DNA from: CAJCIS01 sp965276755
GTDB taxonomy: Bacteria; Pseudomonadota; Alphaproteobacteria; Acetobacterales; Acetobacteraceae
DNA length: 64,000 nucleotides
Direction of reading: 5' to 3'
Assembly: GCA_965276755.1 (NCBI GenBank)
Contig: OZ255625.1
Span: 1,488,001 to 1,552,000, forward strand
The first letter of the stretch is position 1, and the number at the start of each line of letters is the position of its first letter. Made by a program: the position numbers and the translations under genes. The notes under the pieces are model-generated. The model saw only the letters and a program-made list of their open reading frames with translations. It was not told the origin of the DNA and did no database searches. Below are positions 52,780 to 63,040 of the stretch, in pieces.

Positions 52780-53540
52780 GCGCGCGCCTCCGTGGCCAAA
52801 ACGTCTTGCATGCCATAAAGGCCCGGCGCGCGTCCGGCGCACCACAACGCCGCCCGCACCGCACCGCGCGCAAAACTGCGCCGATCGAAAGCGCGATGGG
52901 TCAGCACGATCTGCTCATCGCCCGCGGTCAGCACCAGGCTGTGTTCGCCCACGATCTGCCCGCCCCGCAAGCTGGCAAAGCCGATACCCCCAGCCGGCCG
53001 CGCACCCGCGCGCGCCCCAATGCGCACATCCTCCAGCGCCACACCGCGACCGTCCGCCAGCGCGCGCCCAATGGCCAGCGCGGTGCCCGAAGGTGCATCG
53101 ACCTTGTGCCGATGGTGCATTTCGATGATTTCCGCATCGTACTCGCCACCCGGCAGCGCCGCGCCAAGTTGGGCGGCCAGCGCCAGCACCAGATTGACGC
53201 CGGGTGAGAAATTGGCCGCCTGCACCACCACGCAGCCTCGCGCGGCCTCACGCACGGCGTCCTGCTCGGCAGCACCCAGTCCGGTCGTGCCCAGCACCCA
53301 GGCGCAACCGGTCGCCGAGGCGGCACGCGCATGCCCGGCCACGGTGCTGACATGGGTAAAATCGATAATGGTCTCACTCCGGCCGGCAAGTGCCGCGAAG
53401 GACGGCGAGATCGAAAGGCCAGGGGACGGCGTATCGCACGGCAAGCCTACCCCGCCCGAAAGCTCCGCGCCGGCGGCCAAAATCTCCTCGCTCACCAGCC
53501 GCCCCATCCGGCCGGCGTAGCCGGCAACACCAATACGCAT
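52776..53540 (-). CDS. dapB: 4-hydroxy-tetrahydrodipicolinate reductase
   Basis: 254 residues. Lysine/meso-diaminopimelate biosynthesis. Nucleotide-binding motif RIGVAGYAGRMGRLVSEEIL at the start, DFTHVSTVAGHARAA, GTTGLGAAEQDAV, and the catalytic motif EIIEMHHRHKVDAPSGTALA with the expected His-His and Lys. ATG 53540. Downstream of dnaJ on the same strand, coupled to the aldolase-like gene. Confidence 0.96.
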   Translation of the reverse strand: MRIGVAGYAGRMGRLVSEEILAAGAELSGGVGLPCDTPSPGLSISPSFAALAGRSETIIDFTHVSTVAGHARAASATGCAWVLGTTGLGAAEQDAVREAARGCVVVQAANFSPGVNLVLALAAQLGAALPGGEYDAEIIEMHHRHKVDAPSGTALAIGRALADGRGVALEDVRIGARAGARPAGGIGFASLRGGQIVGEHSLVLTAGDEQIVLTHRAFDRRSFARGAVRAALWCAGRAPGLYGMQDVLATEARA

Positions 53541-53765
53541 GCGGGACGCTATAGACGTTGGCCGACCGGACGCCAAAAACAAAGGCGGCGCAGCCCGAGA
53601 GCTACGCCGCCTTGCACCATCATGTCGCCGCGCGGGGGGGGGGATGCGCAGCAACACAGTGCTGTCGAGTAACCTAGCCCCTCGCGCTGCAAATGCAACT
53701 GTCAACAACCTTAATCACGCGGGTGTGTTATCTTCAAGCTGTGAAACATAGTTGCAACAGTCGGA

Positions 53766-54902
53766 TCAGCTGCGGCTGTCAAAGAAGTCCTTTACCTTGG
53801 CAAAGAAGCCCTCGTGCTCAGGGCTGCCCGTAGCGTGCCCGCGCGCCTCGGCCTCGAACTCCTCCATCAGCTCGCGCTGGCGCCGCGTCATCACCTGCGG
53901 CGTCTCCACCTTGGCATGCACCACCATGTCGCCGCGCGCCTGGCTGCGCAGCACCGAAAAACCCTTTCCCCGCAGCTTGATCTGCGCGCCGGTCTGCGTT
54001 CCCTGCGGAATCTTCACGCGCTCGCGCGAGCCATCGATCACCGGCACCTCAATCGTGTCGCCGAGTGCTGCCTGGCTCATGCGCAGCGGCACCTCGCAAT
54101 GCACATGCGCGCCCTCGCGCAGGAACAGCGGGTGCTGGCGGATAGCGACGTGCACGTACAGGTCGCCATTCGGCGCGCCCTGGCCGCCCGCCTCGCCCTC
54201 GCCCGAGAGACGGATGCGCGTGCCGTCCTCCACGCCTGGCGGGATCGTGACACCCAGCGCGCGCTCGCGCTGAACCGTACCGGCACCCTGGCAGATGCGG
54301 CAAGGGTTGCGGATGACGCGCCCGGCGCCCCCGCAGGTGGGGCAGGTCCGCTCGATGACAAAGAAGCCCTGCTGGGCGCGCACCTTGCCGTGGCCTTGGC
54401 ACGTGGCGCAGGTCTCTGCCGCCTTTTGGCCGTCCGCGCTGCCTGTGCCGCGGCACGCCTCGCAGGTGACGCGCGTGGGCACGCGCACATCCACCTTGGC
54501 GCCAGTGAAAGCCTGGGTCAGCTCGATTTCGACCTGGGCCTGCACATCGGCGCCGCCGCGGGTGCGGGACCGGCCGCCACGGCCGCCCATGAAGTCGCCG
54601 AACATCTGATCGAAGATGTCGCCCAAGCCGCCACCACCACCGGTGGCGAAATCAAAACCGCCGCCGCCGCCTTGCTCGAAGGCGGCGTGGCCAAAACGAT
54701 CATAGGCGCCGCGCTTCTGGTCGTCTTTCAGCACGTCGTAGGCTTCGTTGATTTCCTTGAAGCGCGCTTCGGCCTGCTTGTCACCCGGATTGCGGTCCGG
54801 GTGGTATTGCATGGCGAGCTTGCGGAAGGCTTTCTTCAGGTCGTCCGCGGAGGCGTCGCGGGCGACTTCCAAGACAGTGTAGTAGTCGCGTTTGACCGCC
54901 AT
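53766..54902 (-). CDS. dnaJ: Chaperone DnaJ
   Basis: 378 residues. J domain with HPD in QYHPDRNPGD (~34-36), Gly/Phe-rich linker (GGGGGFDFATGGGGG), four zinc motifs CEACRGTG, CATCQGHG, CPTCGGAG, CRICQGAG, then the C-terminal substrate-binding beta domains. Stimulates DnaK ATPase. Separated from dnaK by a family B repeat copy, which may attenuate read-through. Confidence 0.98.
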   Translation of the reverse strand: MAVKRDYYTVLEVARDASADDLKKAFRKLAMQYHPDRNPGDKQAEARFKEINEAYDVLKDDQKRGAYDRFGHAAFEQGGGGGFDFATGGGGGLGDIFDQMFGDFMGGRGGRSRTRGGADVQAQVEIELTQAFTGAKVDVRVPTRVTCEACRGTGSADGQKAAETCATCQGHGKVRAQQGFFVIERTCPTCGGAGRVIRNPCRICQGAGTVQRERALGVTIPPGVEDGTRIRLSGEGEAGGQGAPNGDLYVHVAIRQHPLFLREGAHVHCEVPLRMSQAALGDTIEVPVIDGSRERVKIPQGTQTGAQIKLRGKGFSVLRSQARGDMVVHAKVETPQVMTRRQRELMEEFEAEARGHATGSPEHEGFFAKVKDFFDSRS

Positions 54903-54914
54903 GGTGTGGTCCTA

Positions 54915-55047
54915 GAGAAGGCCAGGGGCTCTGCCCCTGGACCCCGCTGGGGACAAGTCCCCAGACCCCAATCTTTTACTGGTAAACAGATGGGGGTCTG
55001 GGGCCTCAGGCCCCAGTGGGGGTCCAGGGGGCAAAGCCCCCTGGTTC
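54915..55047. repeat. Family B dyad repeat, paired copy (B4)
   Basis: ccaggggctctgcccctgg, ctggggacaagtccccag, then the inverted half ctggggcctcaggccccag and gtccagggggcaaagccccc. Fills nearly the whole dnaJ-dnaK gap. Confidence 0.9.
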
Positions 55048-56937
<1,890 letters not shown>

Positions 56938-57013
56938 GATGGGGTACTCTCCTTTGCAGCGGCGCGGCCCGGCCCGTTATGGCACCGGTGCTGCGTCCTT
57001 GGGGTTGGTGCCG

Positions 57014-57042
57014 ATGTATGGGGGGACAGGCCCATAGACAAG
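57014..57042 (-). promoter_or_regulatory. Candidate sigma-32 heat-shock promoter for dnaK
   Basis: Minus-strand CTTG, 17-nt spacer, then CCATACAT, about 75 bp upstream of dnaK. This agrees with the alphaproteobacterial RpoH pattern (CTTG, 17-18 nt, CC-AT-rich -10). No CIRCE inverted repeat (TTAGCACTC type) was seen here or upstream of hrcA. Confidence 0.45.
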
Positions 57043-57066
57043 GCCAAGCTAGAACAAAAGAAGTCT

Positions 57067-57088
57067 GTTCTTTTTTGGAAAAAAGAAC
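57067..57088 (-). terminator. AT-rich palindrome after grpE, terminator-like
   Basis: Perfect 10-bp arms gttctttttt / aaaaaagaac with a 2-bp centre, followed on the minus strand by further T-rich sequence before the dnaK promoter. Probably ends the grpE transcript. Confidence 0.55.
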
Positions 57089-57105
57089 CAAAAAACTTTT
57101 GAAAG

Positions 57106-57693
57106 TTAGGCGGTGGTGTCTAGGGCAACGGCATTGCCTTTTGAGACGACCACCATCGCTGGGCGTAATAGGCGCCCGTTGAGCAGCCAGCCTCGGCTCC
57201 AGGCTTGCAGCACCGTGCCGGCAGGGTGCTCATCGCTCGGCTGCTCGGCCATGGCCTGGTGCAAATTCGCATCGAAGGCCTTGCCCACCGGCTCCTCGGA
57301 AGTAATGCCGTTGCGCTCCAGCAATGCCACGAAGCTGCGCTCCACGCCCTCGAAACCCTCGCGCACCTTGGTCACGATCTCAGGCTCGCCCTCGCGCGCC
57401 TTTGGCAGCGTATCGATCCCTCGGCGCAAATTCTCCGCCGCCTCGACCACGTCGCGGGCGAATTTCTGCACCGCATACTGGCGCGTCTCGTCGACCTCGC
57501 GCCTGGTGCGCGTGCGCAGATTGGCCATTTCAGCCTCGCCGCGGACCCAGCGGTCGCGGAAATCGTCCCTCTCGGCTTCCAGCGCGCGGATGCGCTCGGC
57601 CGCGTCCAGAAAGGTCGCGTCCACGCTGCCGGGTGAGGGGGTCTGGCCGGCCTGGGCGGGGGCCGGCGGGATGTCGGTGTCGGGGTTGTTCAT
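57106..57693 (-). CDS. grpE: Nucleotide exchange factor GrpE
   Basis: 195 residues. Pro/Ala-rich N-terminus, long coiled coil (AAERIRALEAERDDFRDRWV, RGEAEMANLRTRTRREVDET), then the beta-wing domain with the conserved FDANLHQAMAEQPSDEHPAG and VLQAWSRGWLLNGRLLRPAM. Releases ADP from DnaK. ATG 57693 chosen over 57774. Normally follows hrcA directly in related genomes; here a 3-kb cassette intervenes. Confidence 0.96.
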   Translation of the reverse strand: MNNPDTDIPPAPAQAGQTPSPGSVDATFLDAAERIRALEAERDDFRDRWVRGEAEMANLRTRTRREVDETRQYAVQKFARDVVEAAENLRRGIDTLPKAREGEPEIVTKVREGFEGVERSFVALLERNGITSEEPVGKAFDANLHQAMAEQPSDEHPAGTVLQAWSRGWLLNGRLLRPAMVVVSKGNAVALDTTA

Positions 57694-57828
57694 GCGCGCG
57701 GAGGTAGGCGATCGGGGGGGCGTGGACAAGGGCCTTGCTGAGGCAGAGTGAAGATGGCCCTTAAACGAAAGCAAGCGGCAGGCTACAACGGCACGCCTTG
57801 TACAAGCATGTATCGAAAGGACGATGCC

Positions 57829-58779
57829 CTATTCGGTCTTGGTGATACCCGCCCTCTTTGCTTGATCGCATGCAACGCGGATATCTTCGGAATAGCTCAA
57901 CAACCATGAGTAATCAGCGTGGGTGGAAGCGAGTCGCATTGCCTGAGGGAGGAACCTACAAATTGCTTCGAATAACTTTAACGCTCGTCCACTACGAAAG
58001 ACAGAGGCGATGCCTTTGCCTGCTTTGACCGTGTATTCGGTAAATGAAATAGAAATGTTTGTTATCGAACGCAGAACTGATATAACACCCACTTTAATGC
58101 CTTGCTCACTCTGTCCGTTACTGGCAATGTCAGCATACTCGTTGAGAGCGGAGGGGACATTTGGATCTACGCTATCAGAGTCTTGCGCTAAACCCTGCGC
58201 CACTTCCCTAGCAATGGCTGCAACCTCTGGTCCACGATTTACTTCCGCGTCAAACATAGATAGTCGAATATATTCGTGCCACTCTTCAAAGCTGCTAATG
58301 AACCTCCTTGAATTGTGAATTGCTGAATCCATTCTTCGCGCAGCGGGATCCATCAATTCTTGCCTCAGAGAAATTGCAGAAGATTCGAGTAGATACAAAT
58401 GAGCGCCAAAGGCCAAGAGTTTGGAAATGGACCAATTTTGCAGAAGAAATGCCGCCTCCTGAAACGTTTCAATCGTTCTTCTGTCGCTTTGCCCTTGAAG
58501 ATCAGCGACAACTAGCTTGAATTGATCTGCTAAGTAATCGCTTAATCCAGCAATCGGTGCAGTCTTCTCGATTGCACGACCGGGCATCCTTATGAGTTTA
58601 TGATCCACGATATCGGTCATTATGGGAGCGTCAACTTGATCCGGTATAAGCCGGGCGCTGGTGCTACTTTCCGAAGGAGGAAACTCCGACTCGTTAGATG
58701 GCGTGTCGTCGGCGGGATCAGAGTCGACGCCGAGGTCAGCCGCTGTAAGGCGTCTTAGTGGTCGTGGTGTTCTCGTCAT
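57829..58779 (-). CDS. Unrecognised protein of the methyltransferase cassette (316 aa)
   Basis: 316 residues, no family recognised. The first ~55 residues are disordered and acidic/Ser-rich (SDPADDTPSNESEFPPSESS); the rest is predicted mostly helical (LADQFKLVVADLQGQSDRRT, SNGQSEQGIKVGVISVLRSI) with no membrane helix or known catalytic motif. AAGGA lies upstream of ATG 58779. Composition is distinctly more AT-rich than the chaperone genes, like the two genes above it on the same strand, from which it is separated by 47 bp. Probably co-transcribed with the DNA methyltransferase. Confidence 0.7.
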   Translation of the reverse strand: MTRTPRPLRRLTAADLGVDSDPADDTPSNESEFPPSESSTSARLIPDQVDAPIMTDIVDHKLIRMPGRAIEKTAPIAGLSDYLADQFKLVVADLQGQSDRRTIETFQEAAFLLQNWSISKLLAFGAHLYLLESSAISLRQELMDPAARRMDSAIHNSRRFISSFEEWHEYIRLSMFDAEVNRGPEVAAIAREVAQGLAQDSDSVDPNVPSALNEYADIASNGQSEQGIKVGVISVLRSITNISISFTEYTVKAGKGIASVFRSGRALKLFEAICRFLPQAMRLASTHADYSWLLSYSEDIRVACDQAKRAGITKTE

Positions 58780-58826
58780 TAAGGGAATCCTTTAAGGCTA
58801 AGATGTTTCGGCAAACGGCACACCTT

Positions 58827-59429
58827 CTAGGTAGGATGCGTCCGTATAGAACAACTCCGAAAAAGAATTGGATTCTCTAGAGGAAGAATAAAATCCAAAT
58901 TCTCGCTTGAACTCCCCACTAGTACGTCGTGGTTTAAATCTCCTTCAGACAGCGCAAAGCCATAGTCGCGATATAGAAACAGCGCGAGCGCGGTGACAGA
59001 TAACCTCCGACCGTAAAGAAGGCTTCTAAGCGCCGCCTGAGTGTGGTCGCTTGTAAGCGTGTAGAGCGAGCCGGACTTACTCCCGCGTGCGGATACAACC
59101 TGCGCAAAAGGATAGCCAGGCCGGATTGACCGCGGAGCATACGAGCCTGCAGGATTTTGGTTAAAGAAGATTCTCTCTCTACCTTTTGACACAGAAAAAG
59201 GGGTGAGATACGGATACCTCCTCGTCGGGTTTCCATAAACAAGGAAATCATCATAAAACTGCCGGAAGCTTACCTGCAGGTCATGAGTAGTTCCCGCAGC
59301 AAAAGCAGCGCGTAAGACGCATAGGTATCCCGGAAAATGGGGGTGTATCTTACGACTGCGGAGCTCGCGAACAGAGACTGCTGCCGCTTGAGGTGTGAGT
59401 AACATGAGCTTCTCGTCGGAACTCGCCAT
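58827..59429 (-). CDS. Unrecognised protein of the methyltransferase cassette (200 aa)
   Basis: 200 residues, no family recognised. ATG 59429 has an AAGGAG Shine-Dalgarno 9 nt upstream, although it lies 80 bp inside the methyltransferase reading frame; the overlap argues for tight coupling. Distinctive segments: FVLVYGNPTRRYPYLTPF-like patch (LVYGNPTRRYPYLTPFSVSK), FFNQNPAGSYAPRSIRPGYP, and SVTALALFLYRDYGFALSEG. No PD-(D/E)xK, HNH or GIY-YIG nuclease motif is apparent. Given its place beside a methyltransferase, a restriction or target-recognition role is possible but unproven. Confidence 0.7.
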   Translation of the reverse strand: MASSDEKLMLLTPQAAAVSVRELRSRKIHPHFPGYLCVLRAAFAAGTTHDLQVSFRQFYDDFLVYGNPTRRYPYLTPFSVSKGRERIFFNQNPAGSYAPRSIRPGYPFAQVVSARGSKSGSLYTLTSDHTQAALRSLLYGRRLSVTALALFLYRDYGFALSEGDLNHDVLVGSSSENLDFILPLENPILFRSCSIRTHPT

Positions 59430-60555
59430 CTAGTGATTCTCCTTGCCATCCCTCTCGACTTGTTGGCAATACCAAGTCAACACCTACGCAGCTGCGATTG
59501 AGAGCATTTGAAACCCTAGCTGTCGTTCCGGTTCCTTGAAACGGGTCAAGGACTATTCCCGGTCGAAACTGACCACCGCATCCGCAGTCACTCCACCCGA
59601 CTACGCGCTTGCGTGCAAACGTAAACTCCCGGAAATACCCGCCCAAGGCTAACTTGGCTTCCGCGGCCAAACGCTTAACCGCGGCCGAGTTCCGCCCGGT
59701 ACCGTTCTGCACTTGCAAGGCCTTGCCCGCGTCCGAGATTCCTGTCGCCTGTATTGCCGCAACGTGAGCGGGCGTGAGGCCCTTTTCCACAGCAAGCTGC
59801 ATTGCTCGCCGAGCTTGTGGACGAGTCGGATTGAGATCAGCGGTCCGCTCGACTAATCGGCGCCGGGGCTTACCGCACTGCACGCACACCGCGTTCGGAC
59901 ACCCAAGAATGACCGCGCGCTCGACGAGCTCGTCCGGAAAAGATGCCAAGTGACGCCCCATATTTCGCTTCAGCGGCACGTTCCACACGTCGCCTGGATT
60001 GGCGCCATTACCGAATCGCTCGGCGTAGCCGTAGACGTCAGAGTAATAATTGTGCGTGGAGGCGAGATGGATGATGTACTCGTGTCGATTGGCGAGCCTA
60101 TTAGACGCCGGCTCCGGCATACCACCATCCTTGGTCCAAATGATTCTATTCCTGACGATCCAACCGTCGTCGCTCGCTGCCGCCTCGACGCGAGCCGGAA
60201 TCGCCGCAAGAGTTTTGTTCCGGTAAGTGTCACCAATATTGAGGAACACGGAGCCAAAGGAACTAAGCACCCTCCGCCATTCTCTCAAGGCAACTAAGAG
60301 GTTCCCGACAAATTCTTGTGGAGTCGCCTCCTGCCCTATTTGCCCATCAACGTGGTAGTTACGCTTTTTCCAATATGGGGGTGAAGTCACTACGAGGTCA
60401 ATGCAACCATCTGGAAGAGGTATCCTCCTGGCATCCGTATGGATGTCCAGCCGAAACAATTCCACTTTGCTGAGAAAACTAAGGTCTCGCAGCGGCTGCG
60501 CCTCGGCGAACGGAGGAAACGCGACCTGCATCTCTGCGGAGACATGCTTCGTCAT
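59350..60555 (-). CDS. DNA methyltransferase, beta class (N4-cytosine or N6-adenine)
   Basis: 401 residues from ATG 60555 (a TTG at 60585 is also in frame). Motif IV TSPPYW (residues 57-62) precedes motif I LDPFQGTGTTARVSNAL (~355), the beta-class order; TSPPY favours N4-cytosine but N6-adenine is possible. A Cys-rich insert (CVQCGKPRRR and WSDCGCGGQF) probably binds zinc. A ~100-residue variable segment between them may be the target-recognition domain. AT-richer than neighbours and inserted between hrcA and grpE. It may be part of a restriction or other defence cassette with the two downstream genes. Confidence 0.9.
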   Translation of the reverse strand: MTKHVSAEMQVAFPPFAEAQPLRDLSFLSKVELFRLDIHTDARRIPLPDGCIDLVVTSPPYWKKRNYHVDGQIGQEATPQEFVGNLLVALREWRRVLSSFGSVFLNIGDTYRNKTLAAIPARVEAAASDDGWIVRNRIIWTKDGGMPEPASNRLANRHEYIIHLASTHNYYSDVYGYAERFGNGANPGDVWNVPLKRNMGRHLASFPDELVERAVILGCPNAVCVQCGKPRRRLVERTADLNPTRPQARRAMQLAVEKGLTPAHVAAIQATGISDAGKALQVQNGTGRNSAAVKRLAAEAKLALGGYFREFTFARKRVVGWSDCGCGGQFRPGIVLDPFQGTGTTARVSNALNRSCVGVDLVLPTSREGWQGESLDGEFRREAHVTHTSSGSSLCSRAPQS

Positions 60556-60750
60556 CAAGACGTCCAAATCAAAAAACCGACACAATATGACACTTGGTCA
60601 GTACCTGTGTTGGTTCCTCAGCACCTAGGGAGTCGGTCTCTTTACCTGCAACGGGATGCAGAGAGGCCTCCTTCGTTCTAACCCTCTCCATGAATGACAC
60701 GCGACTCCTTGGTAGCAGCAATCTTCGTCCACACTTCATTGTATATCAAC

Positions 60751-61818
60751 CTACCCCAGCAACCGCCCAATGATCCGCGCCGTATAATCCACCACCGGGA
60801 TCACCCGCCCGTAATTAATCCGCGTCGGCCCAATCACCCCGATCGCCCCCACAATCCCGCCGGCCTCATTGCGCGCGGGTGCCACCACCATCGACACCCC
60901 CGTGTTCCCAAATAGCCCGCTCTCAGCCCCAATAAAGATCCGCACCCCCTCGCTCTGCTCGGCCAGCTCCAGCAGCCGCAGCATCGTCTCCTGCGTCTCC
61001 AGCCGCTCGAACAGCATCTGGATCGCCGCCAAATTCTCGATCTGTGTGACATCGGCCAGCAGCCGCGCCTGGCCGCGCACGATCAGCGCCCCGCCGCGCC
61101 CCGCATCGCTCCACGTCGCCAGGCCCGCCTGCACCACCTCGGCCGCCAGCGTATCGAGCTGCCCGCGATCGGCCGCCATGTCCTCGCCCACGCGCGCGCG
61201 CAGCCCCGCCAGCGTGCGCCCGGCCGCGCGCGTGTTCAGGTAATTGGCGGCTTCGGAAAGGGCAGAAGGCGGCATGCCAGGCGGCACCTCGATCACCCGG
61301 TTTTCGACCTGACCATCGGCACCCACCAGGATCACCAGCGCGCGTCCCGCCCCCAGCGGCGCGAACTCGATATGCTTGATCGCCCCATCGGATTTCGGCG
61401 CAAGCACCATGCCCGCCGCCTGGCTCAGCCCCGAGAGCATGAGCGAGGCGTCCGCCATGGTGTCCTGCAGGCTGCGTCCGCGGCCGGACAGCGCCTGGCC
61501 GATCGCCTCGCGTTCCTCGGCGCCCAACTCGCCGAATTGCAGCAGCCCGTCCACGAACAGCCGCAGCCCCCGATCGGTCGGCAGGCGTCCCGCCGAGGTG
61601 TGCGGCGCAAACAGCAGGCCAGCGTCGGTGAGGTCCGCCATGACGTTGCGGATGGTCGCGGGCGAGAGCGCCATCGGCAGCCGACGGGCTAGCGTGCGGC
61701 TGCCGACGGGCTCGCCATTGGCGACGTACTGCTCGACGATTTCGCGCAGGACCGCGGCCGCCCGCGGATCAAGTCCCGGCGGCAGCGCTTTTGGGGGAAA
61801 ATCCATCGCCAGGATCAT
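60751..61818 (-). CDS. hrcA: Heat-inducible transcription repressor HrcA
   Basis: 355 residues. N-terminal winged helix (RAAAVLREIVEQYVANGEPV, GSRTLARRLPMALSPATIRN, VMADLTDAGLLFAPHTSAGR), GAF-like middle and the conserved C-terminal GAIGVIGPTRINYGRVIPVV. Represses groESL-type operons through CIRCE. ATG 61818 or ATG 61806 are both possible; the shorter fits if the CTTG at 61838-61841 and CCTATG at 61816-61821 form a promoter. Heads the hrcA-[cassette]-grpE-dnaK-dnaJ array and is divergent from rph. Confidence 0.96.
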   Translation of the reverse strand: MILAMDFPPKALPPGLDPRAAAVLREIVEQYVANGEPVGSRTLARRLPMALSPATIRNVMADLTDAGLLFAPHTSAGRLPTDRGLRLFVDGLLQFGELGAEEREAIGQALSGRGRSLQDTMADASLMLSGLSQAAGMVLAPKSDGAIKHIEFAPLGAGRALVILVGADGQVENRVIEVPPGMPPSALSEAANYLNTRAAGRTLAGLRARVGEDMAADRGQLDTLAAEVVQAGLATWSDAGRGGALIVRGQARLLADVTQIENLAAIQMLFERLETQETMLRLLELAEQSEGVRIFIGAESGLFGNTGVSMVVAPARNEAGGIVGAIGVIGPTRINYGRVIPVVDYTARIIGRLLG

Positions 61819-61855
61819 AGGGCCAAACCGTGTTTGCCAAGCAAACAGCTAAAAA

Positions 61856-61935
61856 GATGACGGGGGGTTTGGGGGCTTGGGCGGAATCAGTCGGCGCATG
61901 CGCCGACCCGCCCAAGGCACATTCCCCCCAACTTT
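61856..61935. repeat. Family A repeat, palindrome-bearing variant (A13)
   Basis: gacggggggtttgggggctt, outer stem cttgggcgg / ccgcccaag and inner perfect palindrome gtcggcgcatgcgccgac, then attccccccaac. Between the divergent hrcA and rph genes, an exception to the usual 3'-end location. Confidence 0.9.
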
Positions 61936-61987
61936 ACCTTGTTGCTTGCGGGGTGTACCCGCGCCCTTCTCTTCTGGATTTCAGCCC

Positions 61988-62698
61988 ATGCGCCCCTCCG
62001 GCCGCGCGCCCGACGCGCTCCGCACCGTCTCCATCGAACCCGGCTTCTCCCACCACGCCGAGGGCTCCTGCCTGATCCGCATGGGCGGCACCGAGGTCCT
62101 GTGCACCGCCAGCGTCGAACCCCGCGTGCCCCCCTTCCTGCGCAATCAGGGCCTGGGCTGGGTCACGGCCGAATACGGCATGCTCCCCCGCGCCACGCAC
62201 ACCCGCGGGGACCGCGAGGCCGCCCGCGGCAAGCAATCGGGCCGCACCCAGGAAATCCAGCGCCTGATCGGCCGCTCGCTGCGCGCCATCGTCGACCGCC
62301 GCGCCATGGGCGAAATGTCGGTCGCCATTGATTGCGACGTGCTCAATGCCGATGGCGGCACGCGCTGCGCCAGCATTACCGGGGCCTACGTCGCCCTCGC
62401 GCTGGCCTTTCGCAAACTGACGGCCAACAACGTGCTGCCGGCAATCCCCCTGATCGGTCCTGTCAGCGCCATTTCCTGCGGCCTGGTCGCGGGCGAAGCG
62501 GTGCTCGATCTCGACTACGCCGAGGACAGCACTGCCGAAGCGGACGCCAATTTCATCCTGGCACGCAACGGCATCGTCGAAATCCAGGGCACGGCGGAAA
62601 AGGAGCCGTTTTCGGAACAGCAATTTCTTGAACTGCTCAAACTGGCAAAGCTTGGCGCGGCCAAGTTGTTCGAGGCGCAGGAGGCCGCACTTTCCTGA
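61988..62698 (+). CDS. rph: Ribonuclease PH
   Basis: 236 residues. Phosphorolytic 3'-exoribonuclease trimming tRNA precursors. Family blocks: MRPSGRAPDALRTVSIEPGF, EGSCLIRMGGTEVLCTASVE, PRATHTRGDREAARGKQSGR, RTQEIQRLIGRSLRAIVDRR and CDVLNADGGTRCASITGAYV. ATG 61988 is the standard start (RPSGR). Usually followed directly by rdgB; here a toxin-antitoxin-like pair intervenes. Confidence 0.97.
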   Translation: MRPSGRAPDALRTVSIEPGFSHHAEGSCLIRMGGTEVLCTASVEPRVPPFLRNQGLGWVTAEYGMLPRATHTRGDREAARGKQSGRTQEIQRLIGRSLRAIVDRRAMGEMSVAIDCDVLNADGGTRCASITGAYVALALAFRKLTANNVLPAIPLIGPVSAISCGLVAGEAVLDLDYAEDSTAEADANFILARNGIVEIQGTAEKEPFSEQQFLELLKLAKLGAAKLFEAQEAALS

Positions 62699-62827
62699 GG
62701 AAAGCGAAGGCCTCGCCGCCGATCGACCGTTGATAGCGGTTCACCCGCGCCCTGACCATCTGCTCATGATGCTGGACTTCAACGCAGACGGCCCACATAG
62801 TCATGTGGTCCGCAATGTAGGTCCCCC

Positions 62828-63037
62828 ATGGTGCTTGTCGAGCAGTATGCCAAAAACGTCCACGCGATCGGACGCATTGGCGAGGAGGTTCGTGCAGAGG
62901 GTCACGCCACCAACACGCCGATTTCCTACACCGAACCGGCGTACGGCGCAGATGTCATTCGCGAGTATCCCGATGGACGTCGGGAGCGCGTTTTGGCTGA
63001 CGGCTCGGTCCTGATCATCCCCGCGCGCGGGCGCTGA
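62828..63037 (+). CDS. Small protein upstream of zeta-like toxin (putative antitoxin)
   Basis: 69 residues: MVLVEQYAKNVHAIGRIGEE, an alpha-helical first half, then TPISYTEPAYGADVIREYPD and GRRERVLADGSVLIIPARGR. Short proteins of this shape (helix plus DGxRERV strand) are often encoded directly before zeta/AAA-type toxin genes, hence the antitoxin guess. Its TGA at 63035-63037 lies in the same reading frame as the toxin gene that follows, leaving only one codon before the apparent toxin start. Confidence 0.6.
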   Translation: MVLVEQYAKNVHAIGRIGEEVRAEGHATNTPISYTEPAYGADVIREYPDGRRERVLADGSVLIIPARGR

Positions 63038-63040
63038 GGA

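Noticed and set aside
56938..57105. CIRCE operator upstream of dnaK
   Set aside because: No TTAGCACTC/GAGTGCTAA-type inverted repeat is present; only the sigma-32-like boxes and an AT-rich palindrome were seen.
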